A stretch of 6,687 nucleotides of DNA. It comes from a bacterium. Lineage in GTDB: Bacteria; Cyanobacteriota; Vampirovibrionia; Obscuribacterales; Obscuribacteraceae. The stretch lies in NCBI GenBank assembly GCA_030431355.1, contig JAUIJG010000302.1, positions 1-6,687 on the forward strand, read 5' to 3'. The notes below the pieces were generated by a model. It made no database searches, was not told the DNA's origin, and saw only the letters and a program-made list of their open reading frames with translations. Numbering within the stretch: position 1 is the stretch's first letter; each line of letters opens with the position of its first letter. Below are positions 1-5,408 of the stretch, piece after piece. The position numbers and the translations under genes are program-made.

Positions 1-623
1 CTCTCTAACTTGCCGCTTCTCAAGGAACGTGCCGCGTCATTAGCGAGCACCGGTTCCACACCATAGACAGTGGCATCCAGATTGTTTCTCTTCAGACCCT
101 TCACCAGACCGCTTGCCAGACCGCCTCCGCCTACCGGCACCAGAACTGTGTCGAATTGTTCTTTATGCTCCAGAAGATCATCAGCCAGGCTGGAATTACC
201 ATCTATTACCCGGTCGTCGTCGTAGGGACTTACCACTTCGTGGCTTTCTGCCAGACTCGATACAAATTCGCTCAAGTGCTCGGCTCGAGAGCGTTTTTCT
301 GTATCCACAAGTTTGACGGTGGCGCCATATCCTCTCACGGCTTCGATTTTTACCCGGGCTGAAGTTGCGGGCATCAAGATTGTGCAGCTCTTTTCAAACT
401 GCTGGCAAGCGCAGGCGAGGGCTTGACCGAAATTGCCCGAGGAGATTGTGATCAGATGATTGCTCTTGCTATTGAGCACCACGTTGCAGGCGGCTCTGTA
501 CTTGAAGCTGCCTGTGTGTTGAAAGGTTTCACTGGCGATGAGCACCTTAAGACCGACGAATTGAGAAAGTTTTCTCGATTCAAGGACAAGGGTAGGCCTC
601 AGATAGGCTTTCAGGTCTTCCAA
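1..623 (-). CDS. PLP-dependent threonine dehydratase / serine racemase family enzyme, 3' end beyond window
   Basis: Fold-type II PLP enzyme; this family deaminates Thr/Ser to 2-oxo acids plus ammonia, or racemises serine. I translated 207 codons on the minus strand. Visible motifs: HTGSFKYRAA (residues 36-45; K41 is the expected Schiff-base lysine), SSGNFGQALA (61-70), the PLP-phosphate loop VPVGGGGL (162-169) and GVEPVLANDAARSL (188-201), whose E190 and D196 sit where the family places divalent-metal ligands. The usual GQGT motif after the PYDD segment is GNSS here (142-145), and SSGNH is SSGNF. There is no ATG: the frame opens 3 bases after the stop of the upstream 399-residue gene, and TTG at 621-623 is the best start. 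An AAGGA at 640-644 lies 16 bases away, so translation may depend on coupling to the upstream gene. The C-terminus is cut by the window edge. The family call is strong; the choice between Thr deaminase, Ser racemase or another lyase cannot be made. Confidence 0.85.
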   Translation of the reverse strand, partial: MEDLKAYLRPTLVLESRKLSQFVGLKVLIASETFQHTGSFKYRAACNVVLNSKSNHLITISSGNFGQALACACQQFEKSCTILMPATSARVKIEAVRGYGATVKLVDTEKRSRAEHLSEFVSSLAESHEVVSPYDDDRVIDGNSSLADDLLEHKEQFDTVLVPVGGGGLASGLVKGLKRNNLDATVYGVEPVLANDAARSLRSGKLE

Positions 624-626
624 GTC

Positions 627-1826
627 TTAGAGCTGGATGTCCTTCTTGCTGGCTGTCTGGGACTCAGGATTAGGATTGACTTGATCCTTGGACTTCTTGG
701 AAAAAGGATTGAGTCTCAGTTTAGGCATGCTCAAGCCTTTGCCGATTGAGATAGGGGGCAGTCCGAACTTGCCTTTTTTATCCTCTTTTGCACCGGCGTC
801 AGCCACAAAAGACTGGGGTTCAGTTTCCTGGGTTGCTGGTTGCTCAGTAGGAGCAGCGGATATTTGAGTTTGGGCCGGCTCCTGGGGTTGAAGATCGTTT
901 GCTTCGGAACTCTTGCTTGCCACTTCTGTAGCTGGGGCAGCTTTGGCGTCAGGAGCATCTTTTTTGAACAGACCAAGACCAATTTTGGGAGTGCTTATTT
1001 TGCCCAGACCCCATTTCTTTTTGCCCTTGGGAGCATCCAGGGGTTTGGTGGCGATGGTTTTGACCGGCTCTTTCGATTCTCCGACCACTTCATCGTGCTT
1101 CTGTTTTGCTTCGTTGGCCAGGGCTCCTTCAAGGAATCCGTTGGTTGCAGGCTCAGCGTTAGGATTGACTTTGGATTTGGAGCGTTTGTCCAGGCTGAGG
1201 AAGGATCTTCTGGAATTTGTCGCTTTATCCTTGGAGTCCTGGGTTGCCTGGGCCACTTGCTTGGCCACTTCCTTATTATCAACTTTGGCAAGCTCTTCGA
1301 TGGCTTTGTTTTCATACATCTCGCTTACACGAGAGGCGGTTTTGTGGGGGCTCTGGGATCTTCCCGGCACGACGTTGGCAATCTTGCTGCCCACTGCCTG
1401 GGTTCCGTCTACGAATTTCTCCCCGGAAGTCATGATTCCAGCGCCGATAACGGAAGCGCCTTTTGCCATTCCGTCACCAAGCATTTTTCCGCCTTTGACA
1501 AAATTGGCTCCAGCCGCCTTTGTACCGGAAACCATTCCGGAGCTGGCTTTCTTAATGGTTTTTGTGGGGGCGGTGATAGAGCCCAGCATGGAGCCGACCA
1601 GACCGCTCTTCTTCTCTTCACCCGCTTCACTCATGTTCACGGTTACGTAGCTAGTGGGTGTAGTAATACTATCCACCGAAGGAATGGCTGTTTTTTCCTG
1701 CTCTTTTGCGGAGGGGGCTTTGACATGAGCATAAGGGTCGAGGGCTGAATTAGCCTTTGCGTCTGAAACTGAGCAAACGAGCACGAGCACCAGAGAAAGC
1801 GGCAGGTACCGTTTTGTAGAGTTCAT
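627..1826 (-). CDS. Secreted low-complexity protein with 11-residue Gly-rich repeats, function unknown
   Basis: I do not recognise a family. The 399-residue product begins with a Sec-type signal peptide (K5-R6, hydrophobic 8-20, likely cleavage after AKA at 25), so it should be exported. Cys18 does not fit a lipobox. Residues 74-150 form seven consecutive 11-residue units rich in Gly, Ala and Ser, which suggests amphipathic helix. Residues 160-205 are charged and probably helical. Residues 206-399 are Lys/Pro/Ala/Gln-rich and probably disordered, with two related blocks: a Gly/Lys/Ile/Pro segment at 268-289 resembling 349-378, and VNPN at 220-223 and 383-386. The ATG at 1824-1826 has a GGGGG stretch (1834-1838) 7 bases upstream as ribosome-binding site. 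A TATGAT at 1881-1886 could be a -10 box, but I see no good -35. The dehydratase gene follows after 3 bases, so the two are probably co-transcribed, although no functional link is obvious. Confidence 0.75.
   Translation of the reverse strand: MNSTKRYLPLSLVLVLVCSVSDAKANSALDPYAHVKAPSAKEQEKTAIPSVDSITTPTSYVTVNMSEAGEEKKSGLVGSMLGSITAPTKTIKKASSGMVSGTKAAGANFVKGGKMLGDGMAKGASVIGAGIMTSGEKFVDGTQAVGSKIANVVPGRSQSPHKTASRVSEMYENKAIEELAKVDNKEVAKQVAQATQDSKDKATNSRRSFLSLDKRSKSKVNPNAEPATNGFLEGALANEAKQKHDEVVGESKEPVKTIATKPLDAPKGKKKWGLGKISTPKIGLGLFKKDAPDAKAAPATEVASKSSEANDLQPQEPAQTQISAAPTEQPATQETEPQSFVADAGAKEDKKGKFGLPPISIGKGLSMPKLRLNPFSKKSKDQVNPNPESQTASKKDIQL
1377..1607 (-). repeat. Seven tandem 11-codon units inside the secreted 399-residue protein
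   Basis: Residues 74-150 align without gaps as seven units of 11 residues, for example SGMVSGTKAAG, ANFVKGGKMLG, DGMAKGASVIG and AGIMTSGEKFV. Hydrophobic residues are favoured at unit positions 3, 4 and 10, with Gly or small residues at 2, 6 and 11. An 11-residue period is seen in apolipoprotein-like and LEA-like amphipathic helices that lie on lipid or pack as right-handed coiled coils. The repeat is degenerate at the DNA level, and the second unit fits poorly. Confidence 0.45.
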
Positions 1827-1972
1827 TCAATTTCCCCCTGTCTATAAGGTTCGGATAGTATTTGCATTCTGAGCATTTATATCATAGTTTCGCCCGGCTG
1901 CCAGGAGCATGTTAAGCCCGGTGAATCGGCGAATAGCGTTAAATTACAAGGGGTTAGCCCTTTTTGCCAGGA

Positions 1973-2001
1973 TTGAACGCTAAGCCTCAAATGTTTATAA
2001 T
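1973..2001 (+). promoter_or_regulatory. Sigma-70-type promoter for the 44-residue membrane protein gene
   Basis: TTGAAC (1973-1978), a 17-base spacer and TATAAT (1996-2001): a perfect -10, a 4-of-6 -35 and optimal spacing. Transcription would start near 2008 and give an untranslated leader of about 70 bases before the GTG start at 2077. It lies in the 250-base gap between the divergent genes at 1826 (minus) and 2077 (plus). I see nothing else definite in that gap. Confidence 0.65.
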
Positions 2002-2076
2002 CTCGACAAGATGTTATATTGGATAGTGTCTTACTTATTAGAATCCGACCTTATTTAATCGATTGGAGTTGAATCA

Positions 2077-2211
2077 GTGACAGAAGCATTCGACACGCCA
2101 TGGGAACTCTTTGTATGCACTGTTGGTGTATACCTGGTTCTTTCTATGTTTGTTCTTGGCGGCTGGGCGGCCTTCTTTGAGCCATACAAAACGCCCAAAG
2201 ACGCGGATTAA
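2077..2211 (+). CDS. Small single-pass membrane protein of 44 residues, function unknown
   Basis: A short gene supported by its signals rather than by homology. GTG at 2077-2079 is preceded by GGAG (2065-2068) with an 8-base spacer, and a near-consensus promoter lies about 70 bases further upstream. The product has a short acidic N-terminus (TEAFDTPWE), one hydrophobic stretch (about residues 11-34) and a charged tail ending KTPKDAD, so it should be an integral membrane protein. Aromatic residues (W9, W30, F33, F34, Y37) flank or line the helix. Size and layout resemble small accessory subunits of respiratory or other membrane complexes, but no sequence signature assigns it to one. A hairpin at 2287-2312 could end its transcript. 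The main doubt is the absence of a known family; the agreement of promoter, ribosome-binding site, frame and hydropathy argues against chance. Confidence 0.6.
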   Translation: MTEAFDTPWELFVCTVGVYLVLSMFVLGGWAAFFEPYKTPKDAD

Positions 2212-2286
2212 TTCAAAACAATCATTGGAGAGAGGCAGCTTCATATTAAATGCTGTCAATCTCTGCTTATGAGACAAACTTTTCGG

Positions 2287-2319
2287 AGCAGGGCTCGAAT
2301 CTGAGTCCTGCTTAATTAT
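2287..2319 (+). terminator. Hairpin between the convergent small membrane gene and the USP gene, possible terminator
   Basis: AGCAGGGCTC (2287-2296) pairs with GAGTCCTGCT (2303-2312) through a 6-base loop: ten pairs, one of them G-T. On the plus strand it is followed by the T/A-rich TAATTATTCTC, a moderate tail. On the minus strand it overlaps the stop codon of the USP gene (2312-2314) but has no T-run after it. Termination of the plus-strand transcript is the better reading; it may work weakly in both directions. Confidence 0.4.
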
Positions 2320-2785
2320 TCTCTTCGAACTTCTCGCACTTTTTCTTCTCCCGCACGACTTCCACCGAGCAATTGGCGCGGGAGACAATGGACTGAGAAA
2401 CACTGCCGAGCAAGAAGCGAGTAAAACCTTTTCTGCCATGGGAGCCTACAACTATGAGGTCAGCCGGCCAGGACTCGGCAATATCCAGGATGCAGTCAGC
2501 GGTGTAACCTTCCTGGACTTCACAAGAAACATTCTTCTCTCCGAAACAAGCTTTCAGCTTTTCCGCCGGTTCAAGGACAAGTTGCCTGCCGGCTTCCAAT
2601 AGCTCCTTCTGGACTTTTATGGCTATGGGGACATAGTTTGCGTGCCAGGCACCTCGCTCGGTATGAAAAGGCTCAACTATATGAATAACTTTCACTACCG
2701 CGTCGGTAGGCCAGGGTCTTTTCACGATCTCGTCCACTGCGGTTATTGAGCAAGCGGAGCCGTCCAGGGCGATTAATATGTTCAT
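2312..2785 (-). CDS. Universal stress protein, UspA family
   Basis: A single-domain universal stress protein of 157 residues, close to the usual 140-160. It begins with the beta-strand MNILIALDGS, with the Asp8 typical of the nucleotide pocket, and carries the complete ATP-binding signature G-x2-G-x9-G-S as G114, G117, G127-S128 within VGSHGRKGFTRFLLGSVS. That places it in the ATP-binding (MJ0577-like) branch rather than the non-binding UspA branch. These cytoplasmic proteins act as nucleotide-dependent regulators under starvation, redox or energy stress. The tail after residue 146 is Lys/Glu-rich and non-conserved. The start ATG (2783-2785) has no clear Shine-Dalgarno sequence. The gene stands alone: it converges with the small membrane gene at its 3' end and faces away from the DAHP synthase leader. 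I see no convincing promoter for it. Confidence 0.92.
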   Translation of the reverse strand: MNILIALDGSACSITAVDEIVKRPWPTDAVVKVIHIVEPFHTERGAWHANYVPIAIKVQKELLEAGRQLVLEPAEKLKACFGEKNVSCEVQEGYTADCILDIAESWPADLIVVGSHGRKGFTRFLLGSVSQSIVSRANCSVEVVREKKKCEKFEENN

Positions 2786-2820
2786 TTAGGCTTTACTGAA
2801 AGTAACTTCTTATTGACGGA

Positions 2821-2849
2821 TTTCCAAAGTCCGGTCATTCTATTATTGT
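2821..2849 (+). promoter_or_regulatory. Possible promoter for the structured leader/sRNA segment
   Basis: TTTCCA (2821-2826), 17 bases, TATTGT (2844-2849): each box matches 4 of 6 consensus positions. A start near 2856 would put the first hairpin (2859-2877) at the RNA 5' end and the terminator at 2974-3004 about 150 bases later. A TTGACG at 2813-2818 is a better -35 but lies 22 bases from TATTAT. Weak evidence. Confidence 0.2.
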
Positions 2850-2855
2850 AGTTTA

Positions 2856-3004
2856 AACACGGAAACAGTTTTTCCGTCTTTGTGAGATCCATGACCAAAT
2901 CGATAATTAAGTCCTGGCAAAAAATTTGTCCTCCTGAAGTTGTCTAGCGCTGCAAGCTATTGAACTCAGGTGGACCGTGGTTTTAGGAACCACGGTTTTT
3001 TTTT
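2856..3004 (+). ncRNA. Candidate structured RNA (sRNA or upstream leader) ending in a strong terminator
   Basis: No convincing protein gene lies here, yet the segment has ordered inverted repeats and ends in an excellent plus-strand terminator. Hairpin 1: ACGGAAA (2859-2865) with TTTCCGT (2871-2877). Hairpin 2: CCTG-A-AGTT (2933-2941) with AACT-CAGG (2963-2970), eight pairs with one bulged A, enclosing TAGC/GCTA (2945-2948/2956-2959). Hairpin 3 is the terminator. No upstream plus-strand gene needs this terminator, since the nearest one ends at 2211 with its own hairpin. It is therefore either an independent small RNA or a first attenuation point in a long DAHP synthase leader. An 18-codon frame starting at ATG 2891 (one Trp, stop 2945-2947) lies inside but has a poor ribosome-binding site. 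CCTCCT (2930-2935) matches the anti-Shine-Dalgarno sequence. The class is unknown and the ends are approximate. Confidence 0.35.
2974..3004 (+). terminator. Strong Rho-independent terminator upstream of the Trp leader
   Basis: ACCGTGGTT (2974-2982) pairs perfectly with AACCACGGT (2988-2996) over a 5-base loop and is followed by eight more T residues (2997-3004). On the minus strand it would have no T-run, so it acts on plus-strand transcripts. It lies 53 bases before the leader peptide start. Confidence 0.85.
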
Positions 3005-3056
3005 GAAGGGGCATTGATTCTTGATTGTTGTAGATAGATAGGACAGAGAGATTTTT

Positions 3057-3155
3057 ATGAATAGCATTCATATCAAATTTGAAAACGGTACCTGGCTCTG
3101 GTGGCTTTCCTTTGCCTGGCGCCGCCTGTTTCAAGGTTCTGTTCTTATCCAGTGA
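3057..3155 (+). CDS. Trp-rich leader peptide controlling DAHP synthase
   Basis: A 32-codon reading frame, ATG 3057-3059 to TGA 3153-3155, between two terminators and directly upstream of DAHP synthase. It encodes four Trp: W13, W15, W16 and W21, within TWLWWLSFAW (residues 12-21). Tryptophan is the rarest residue, so this density is far above chance and is the hallmark of trp-type attenuator peptides. A purine-rich GAGAG (3046-3050) sits 6 bases before the ATG. The peptide itself probably has no function. Its translation should stall at the Trp codons when charged tRNA-Trp is scarce and so change folding of the downstream RNA. Three Phe codons (8, 19, 25) could add Phe sensitivity, but the clustering points to Trp. 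The promoter is unclear: TTGATT (3014-3019) with a poor -10, or a start upstream of the 2974-3004 terminator. Confidence 0.8.
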   Translation: MNSIHIKFENGTWLWWLSFAWRRLFQGSVLIQ

Positions 3156-3226
3156 ATCTATATAAAAGTAGTAGATAAGAATTCGAGATTTGTTACCGAC
3201 CGGCTCCAGTGAAGACAGGAGCCGGT
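3100..3226 (+). promoter_or_regulatory. Transcription attenuator: mutually exclusive hairpins between Trp leader and DAHP synthase
   Basis: Three alternative pairings can be drawn by eye. Pause-type hairpin 1:2: GGTGGC (3100-3105, overlapping the W15-W16 codons) with GCCGCC (3121-3126), six pairs, one of them G-T. Antiterminator 2:3: CTGGCGCCG (3116-3124) with CGGCTCCAG (3201-3209), eight of nine pairs. Terminator 3:4: 3199-3207 with 3218-3226. Pairing 2:3 uses most of the terminator's 5' arm, so the two exclude each other. A ribosome stalled at codons 13-16 would mask segment 1, free segment 2 and favour 2:3, giving read-through. Completed translation favours 1:2 plus the terminator. Unlike the E. 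coli trp leader, the stop codon lies about 30 bases beyond segment 2, so termination would rely on ribosome release. Confidence 0.65.
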
Positions 3227-3235
3227 TTTGTTTTT
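3199..3235 (+). terminator. Attenuator terminator immediately upstream of DAHP synthase
   Basis: ACCGGCTCC (3199-3207) pairs perfectly with GGAGCCGGT (3218-3226) over a 10-base loop, followed by TTTGTTTTT (3227-3235). It lies between the leader peptide stop (3155) and the DAHP synthase start (3258). A terminator in that position makes sense only as a regulated one. Confidence 0.85.
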
Positions 3236-3257
3236 GAGAAATATAGCGAGGTTTATC

Positions 3258-4154
3258 ATGTTAGAGTCGACAGAATTGAGTTGTAATGCAAGACCTACAA
3301 AGTTGGTCGAGCTTGGTAATGGTGTTAAATGCGGTGGGAAGTCCCTGACTGTAATTTCCGGCCCTTGTGCCGTGGAAGATCTGGAACAGATGAAGACCGT
3401 GACGGAGAGTCTTACGAGTATCGGTGTCTCCCATATAAGAGGGTGTATTTATAAGCCGAGAACTTCACCGTATTCCTATCAGGGCGCCGGTCTTTCCGGA
3501 ATCGAGATTTTGCGGGCTATTAAGGAGGAGTTTGGTGTTTCTATTGTCACCGAAGTGATGTCCGGGGAGCATCTTGAAAGTGTCTGCGGTGTAAGCGACG
3601 TGCTGCAGGTCGGCTCTCGCAATATGCAGAATTTTGAGCTTCTCAAATCACTTGGCCAGGTTGATAAGCCGGTTATTCTCAAACGTGGGCTCTCCGCTAC
3701 GCTGGATGAGATGGTTATGGCTGCCGAGTACATACTTGCCGGTGGGAATCAGAGGGTCATCCTCTGTGAGCGTGGTATCAGAAGCTTCGATCCGTCCACT
3801 AGAAATGTGCTCGATCTCGGAGCGGTGGTGGCATTGAAGTACATGACGGATCTTCCTGTCATTGTAGACCCCAGCCATGCGGCAGGCCGGTCGGAGTTGG
3901 TGGCGGATCTTGCCCGGGCAGCGGTGGCAGTGGGCGCCGATGGTCTCTTGATTGAGTGTCATCCCCGTCCCCGGGAGTCAGTCTCTGACGCAAGGCAGGC
4001 GCTTTCTCTAGAAGAGATGGAAACGCTCATGAACTCCTTGAGACTGGTGGCTGCTTCCGTCGGACGGACTCTAGATTCCGACTGCTCGGAAGGGCTTACT
4101 CTGGCGGCTTCTAATCTGGTAATCTCAAAAGAGAGGAAAATGCTAGCCAGTTAG
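3258..4154 (+). CDS. aroF: 3-deoxy-7-phosphoheptulonate (DAHP) synthase, type I-beta
   Basis: Condenses phosphoenolpyruvate with erythrose 4-phosphate to DAHP, the first step of the shikimate pathway to Trp, Phe, Tyr and chorismate products; cytoplasmic. Type I-beta motifs in order: ISGPCAVE (33-40), YKPRTSPYSYQG (65-76), QVGSRNMQNFELLK (117-130), LKRGLSATLDEM (141-152), VILCERGIRSF (167-177), VDPSHAAG (203-210) and LIECHP (231-236). The four expected metal ligands are present: C37, H207, E233 and D244. I chose ATG 3258-3260, which has GAGG (3248-3251) 6 bases upstream. The frame is open back to a TTG at 3228, but that lies inside the terminator T-run. At 298 residues it lacks the N-terminal ferredoxin-like/ACT regulatory domain of the Thermotoga form and has no fused chorismate mutase; about 25 non-conserved residues extend the C-terminus. 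Protein-level feedback is therefore unlikely, which fits control by the upstream attenuator. It converges on the membrane gene, with 12 bases between stops. Confidence 0.95.
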   Translation: MLESTELSCNARPTKLVELGNGVKCGGKSLTVISGPCAVEDLEQMKTVTESLTSIGVSHIRGCIYKPRTSPYSYQGAGLSGIEILRAIKEEFGVSIVTEVMSGEHLESVCGVSDVLQVGSRNMQNFELLKSLGQVDKPVILKRGLSATLDEMVMAAEYILAGGNQRVILCERGIRSFDPSTRNVLDLGAVVALKYMTDLPVIVDPSHAAGRSELVADLARAAVAVGADGLLIECHPRPRESVSDARQALSLEEMETLMNSLRLVAASVGRTLDSDCSEGLTLAASNLVISKERKMLAS

Positions 4155-4166
4155 AAGAGCCGCTGG

Positions 4167-4955
4167 TCAGTCTCTCTTCCTTCTCAGTACGGCAAGAAGA
4201 CCGCCTTCTCCCAGGGTGGCTATGAGTAATACTATTCTCATGCCGGGTTTCGGTAACCTTCCTAAGTCCGGTATTTGAATCAATAGGCAGGCAATTAGCG
4301 AACCGGCAAAGATAATTAGCAAGTTTTTCAATTTTGGCCTGAGGCTGATGAATTGAGGACGGTCTAATTTCAATCTTGTAACCAGACTCTCACCAATCAT
4401 CAATATTGAGACTGCCAGGCCTGCCACCAGTAGCAGCTGCAATACTCCGGCAAACAGAATAGCCAGGGGCTGGGTCACTTTGTTCTCTATGAAGATGCGG
4501 AACATTACAAACAAACTGATGTTGGCAACAAGCGCTCTTCCAAAGCATCGCCAGTAGTGACTTTTACAAGCTGCTTTAGACTCTTCGCTCAGGCCGGCGA
4601 AAAAGCCTATGGCCAGCCCGGAGATAAGGCAACAAAACAAAAATGATGCCACCGGTGGTTTAGGTTTATTCTGCCAATTCTGTATCTCTACTACGTATTT
4701 TTTCTTCTTCTTTAATTTCTGTCGCTCTTTTTGAAGGCGAGGAAAATTGTCAAGAAAACTCTTCTTCTCTGATACGCTCTCTTGTCTTGCGCTTTGAACA
4801 GTCTCCTGGACCTCTGGTTGGGTCTGGGCTTCTACCGGAGAGACAGAAAACAACAGGGTTATGGCAAGAATACTGAGAGAAAGCCATAGCAAAATTTTCT
4901 CTGGCAACTTGAATTTGTAGTTGAGTTTTTTCCTGGTGAGTGCTTGTCTGATCAT
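4167..4955 (-). CDS. Multi-pass membrane protein at the end of the ECF sigma operon, function unknown
   Basis: Last gene of the sigma/anti-sigma cluster. From the ATG at 4953-4955 it encodes 262 residues. A TTG two codons earlier (4959-4961) is an alternative start, and residue numbers here count from it. Neither start has a good Shine-Dalgarno sequence, and the start lies 15 bases after the anti-sigma stop, so coupling is likely. Layout: basic N-terminus, hydrophobic signal or anchor at 21-42 with an SPVEA-type cleavage site at 45; a charged hydrophilic stretch at 46-100 with a lysine run (82-88); then four or five membrane segments near 103-123, 140-158, 164-188, 212-230 and 240-258. The final part, with IPDLGRLPKPGMRIVLLIA (230-248) followed by a Gly-rich helix, resembles membrane domains encoded near bactofilin or ECF genes, but that is an impression from pattern only. 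It may sense or respond to envelope conditions together with the sigma system. Confidence 0.75.
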   Translation of the reverse strand: MIRQALTRKKLNYKFKLPEKILLWLSLSILAITLLFSVSPVEAQTQPEVQETVQSARQESVSEKKSFLDNFPRLQKERQKLKKKKKYVVEIQNWQNKPKPPVASFLFCCLISGLAIGFFAGLSEESKAACKSHYWRCFGRALVANISLFVMFRIFIENKVTQPLAILFAGVLQLLLVAGLAVSILMIGESLVTRLKLDRPQFISLRPKLKNLLIIFAGSLIACLLIQIPDLGRLPKPGMRIVLLIATLGEGGLLAVLRRKRD

Positions 4956-4970
4956 TTTCAATCGAAGGGG

Positions 4971-5408
4971 TTAGTTAGCTGGTTGAATTTTATCTGTTCC
5001 GGATCCATCGGATATCAGGAGTTTGAGACAGGCTATTATCCCGAAGCCAAGGAGCCAGGATGCCAGTCCCCAGATTGACTCAAGGGAGTCCTGGAAGAAG
5101 AGAAGCCATATGAAAAAGCCGAAGAGGCAGAAAGTAACCACGCTATTTAGTTTGCTTTTTCTCTCTAGTTCTATTCCTTCTACTCCCGAAAGAATTTTTT
5201 GAGTCAAATTTTCACCGACGTCGAACTGGGGAGCAGCCTGTGCCATGACAGTCAGTTCATCCACTTCAGTTTGCCAGAGGGAGCAATCTTGACAGAGGTT
5301 TAAGTGGCTCTTTTGGTCGGGGGAGAGCTTTTCGAGACTGTCATATTCTTCCTGAAAAGAGTTGCAGTCGATTCCGTTATTCGGTTCTCCGGTCAATTTA
5401 TTTTCCAT
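4971..5408 (-). CDS. Membrane-bound anti-sigma factor with zinc-finger (ZAS-like) domain
   Basis: The 145-residue product starts 11 bases inside the 3' end of the ECF sigma gene, the usual arrangement for a sigma factor and its cognate inhibitor. The cytoplasmic N-terminal part has H35-x3-C39-x2-C42 (HLNLCQDC), the zinc-associated anti-sigma signature, with C15 upstream as a possible fourth ligand. Two hydrophobic segments (about 88-106 and 112-132) form a hairpin in the inner membrane, with only a short loop outside, so there is little sensory domain. It should hold the sigma factor at the membrane until released. The signal may come through partners, and the Spy-like and multi-pass membrane proteins of the same operon are the obvious candidates. 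The anti-sigma role is inferred from motif plus context. The start is ATG at 5406-5408. Confidence 0.85.
   Translation of the reverse strand: MENKLTGEPNNGIDCNSFQEEYDSLEKLSPDQKSHLNLCQDCSLWQTEVDELTVMAQAAPQFDVGENLTQKILSGVEGIELERKSKLNSVVTFCLFGFFIWLLFFQDSLESIWGLASWLLGFGIIACLKLLISDGSGTDKIQPAN

Noticed and set aside
840..1748. Long plus-strand frames (302 and 245 codons) opposite the secreted protein gene.
   Set aside because: They are shadows of the minus-strand gene, which has a signal peptide, a ribosome-binding site and periodic repeats. The plus-strand products are Phe/Gly/Cys-rich translations of Lys/Ala/Pro codons read backwards.
2074..2439. 121-codon minus-strand frame overlapping both the USP gene and the small membrane gene.
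   Set aside because: It is out of frame with the USP gene, which has a full ATP-binding signature, and it covers the opposite strand of the small membrane gene.
2891..2947. 18-codon frame starting with ATG upstream of the first terminator, as a possible second leader peptide.
   Set aside because: It has only one Trp codon, no regulatory codon run and a poor ribosome-binding site; its stop lies inside the bulged stem. Not enough to call a gene.
2960..3004. AGGTGGACCGTGG looks like the T-box core (AGGGTGGNACCGCG) before a terminator.
   Set aside because: Two bases of the core are missing, no CCT follows to build the antiterminator helix around the bulge, and I see no Stem I with specifier loop upstream. 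The resemblance comes from the terminator arm.
2907..3134. 75-codon minus-strand frame across the leader region.
   Set aside because: It lies antisense to the terminator, the leader peptide and the attenuator. Its protein is low-complexity without a family signature and has no ribosome-binding site.
3228..3257. Upstream TTG start for DAHP synthase, adding ten residues.
   Set aside because: The TTG lies inside the T-run of the attenuator terminator without a usable ribosome-binding site. ATG at 3258 has GAGG at 6-base spacing.
4154..4179. GAAGAG (4154-4159) and CTCTTC (4174-4179) inverted repeat between the convergent DAHP synthase and membrane genes.
   Set aside because: Only six pairs around a 14-base loop, with no T-run on either strand and overlap with the coding end. 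Too weak to call a terminator.
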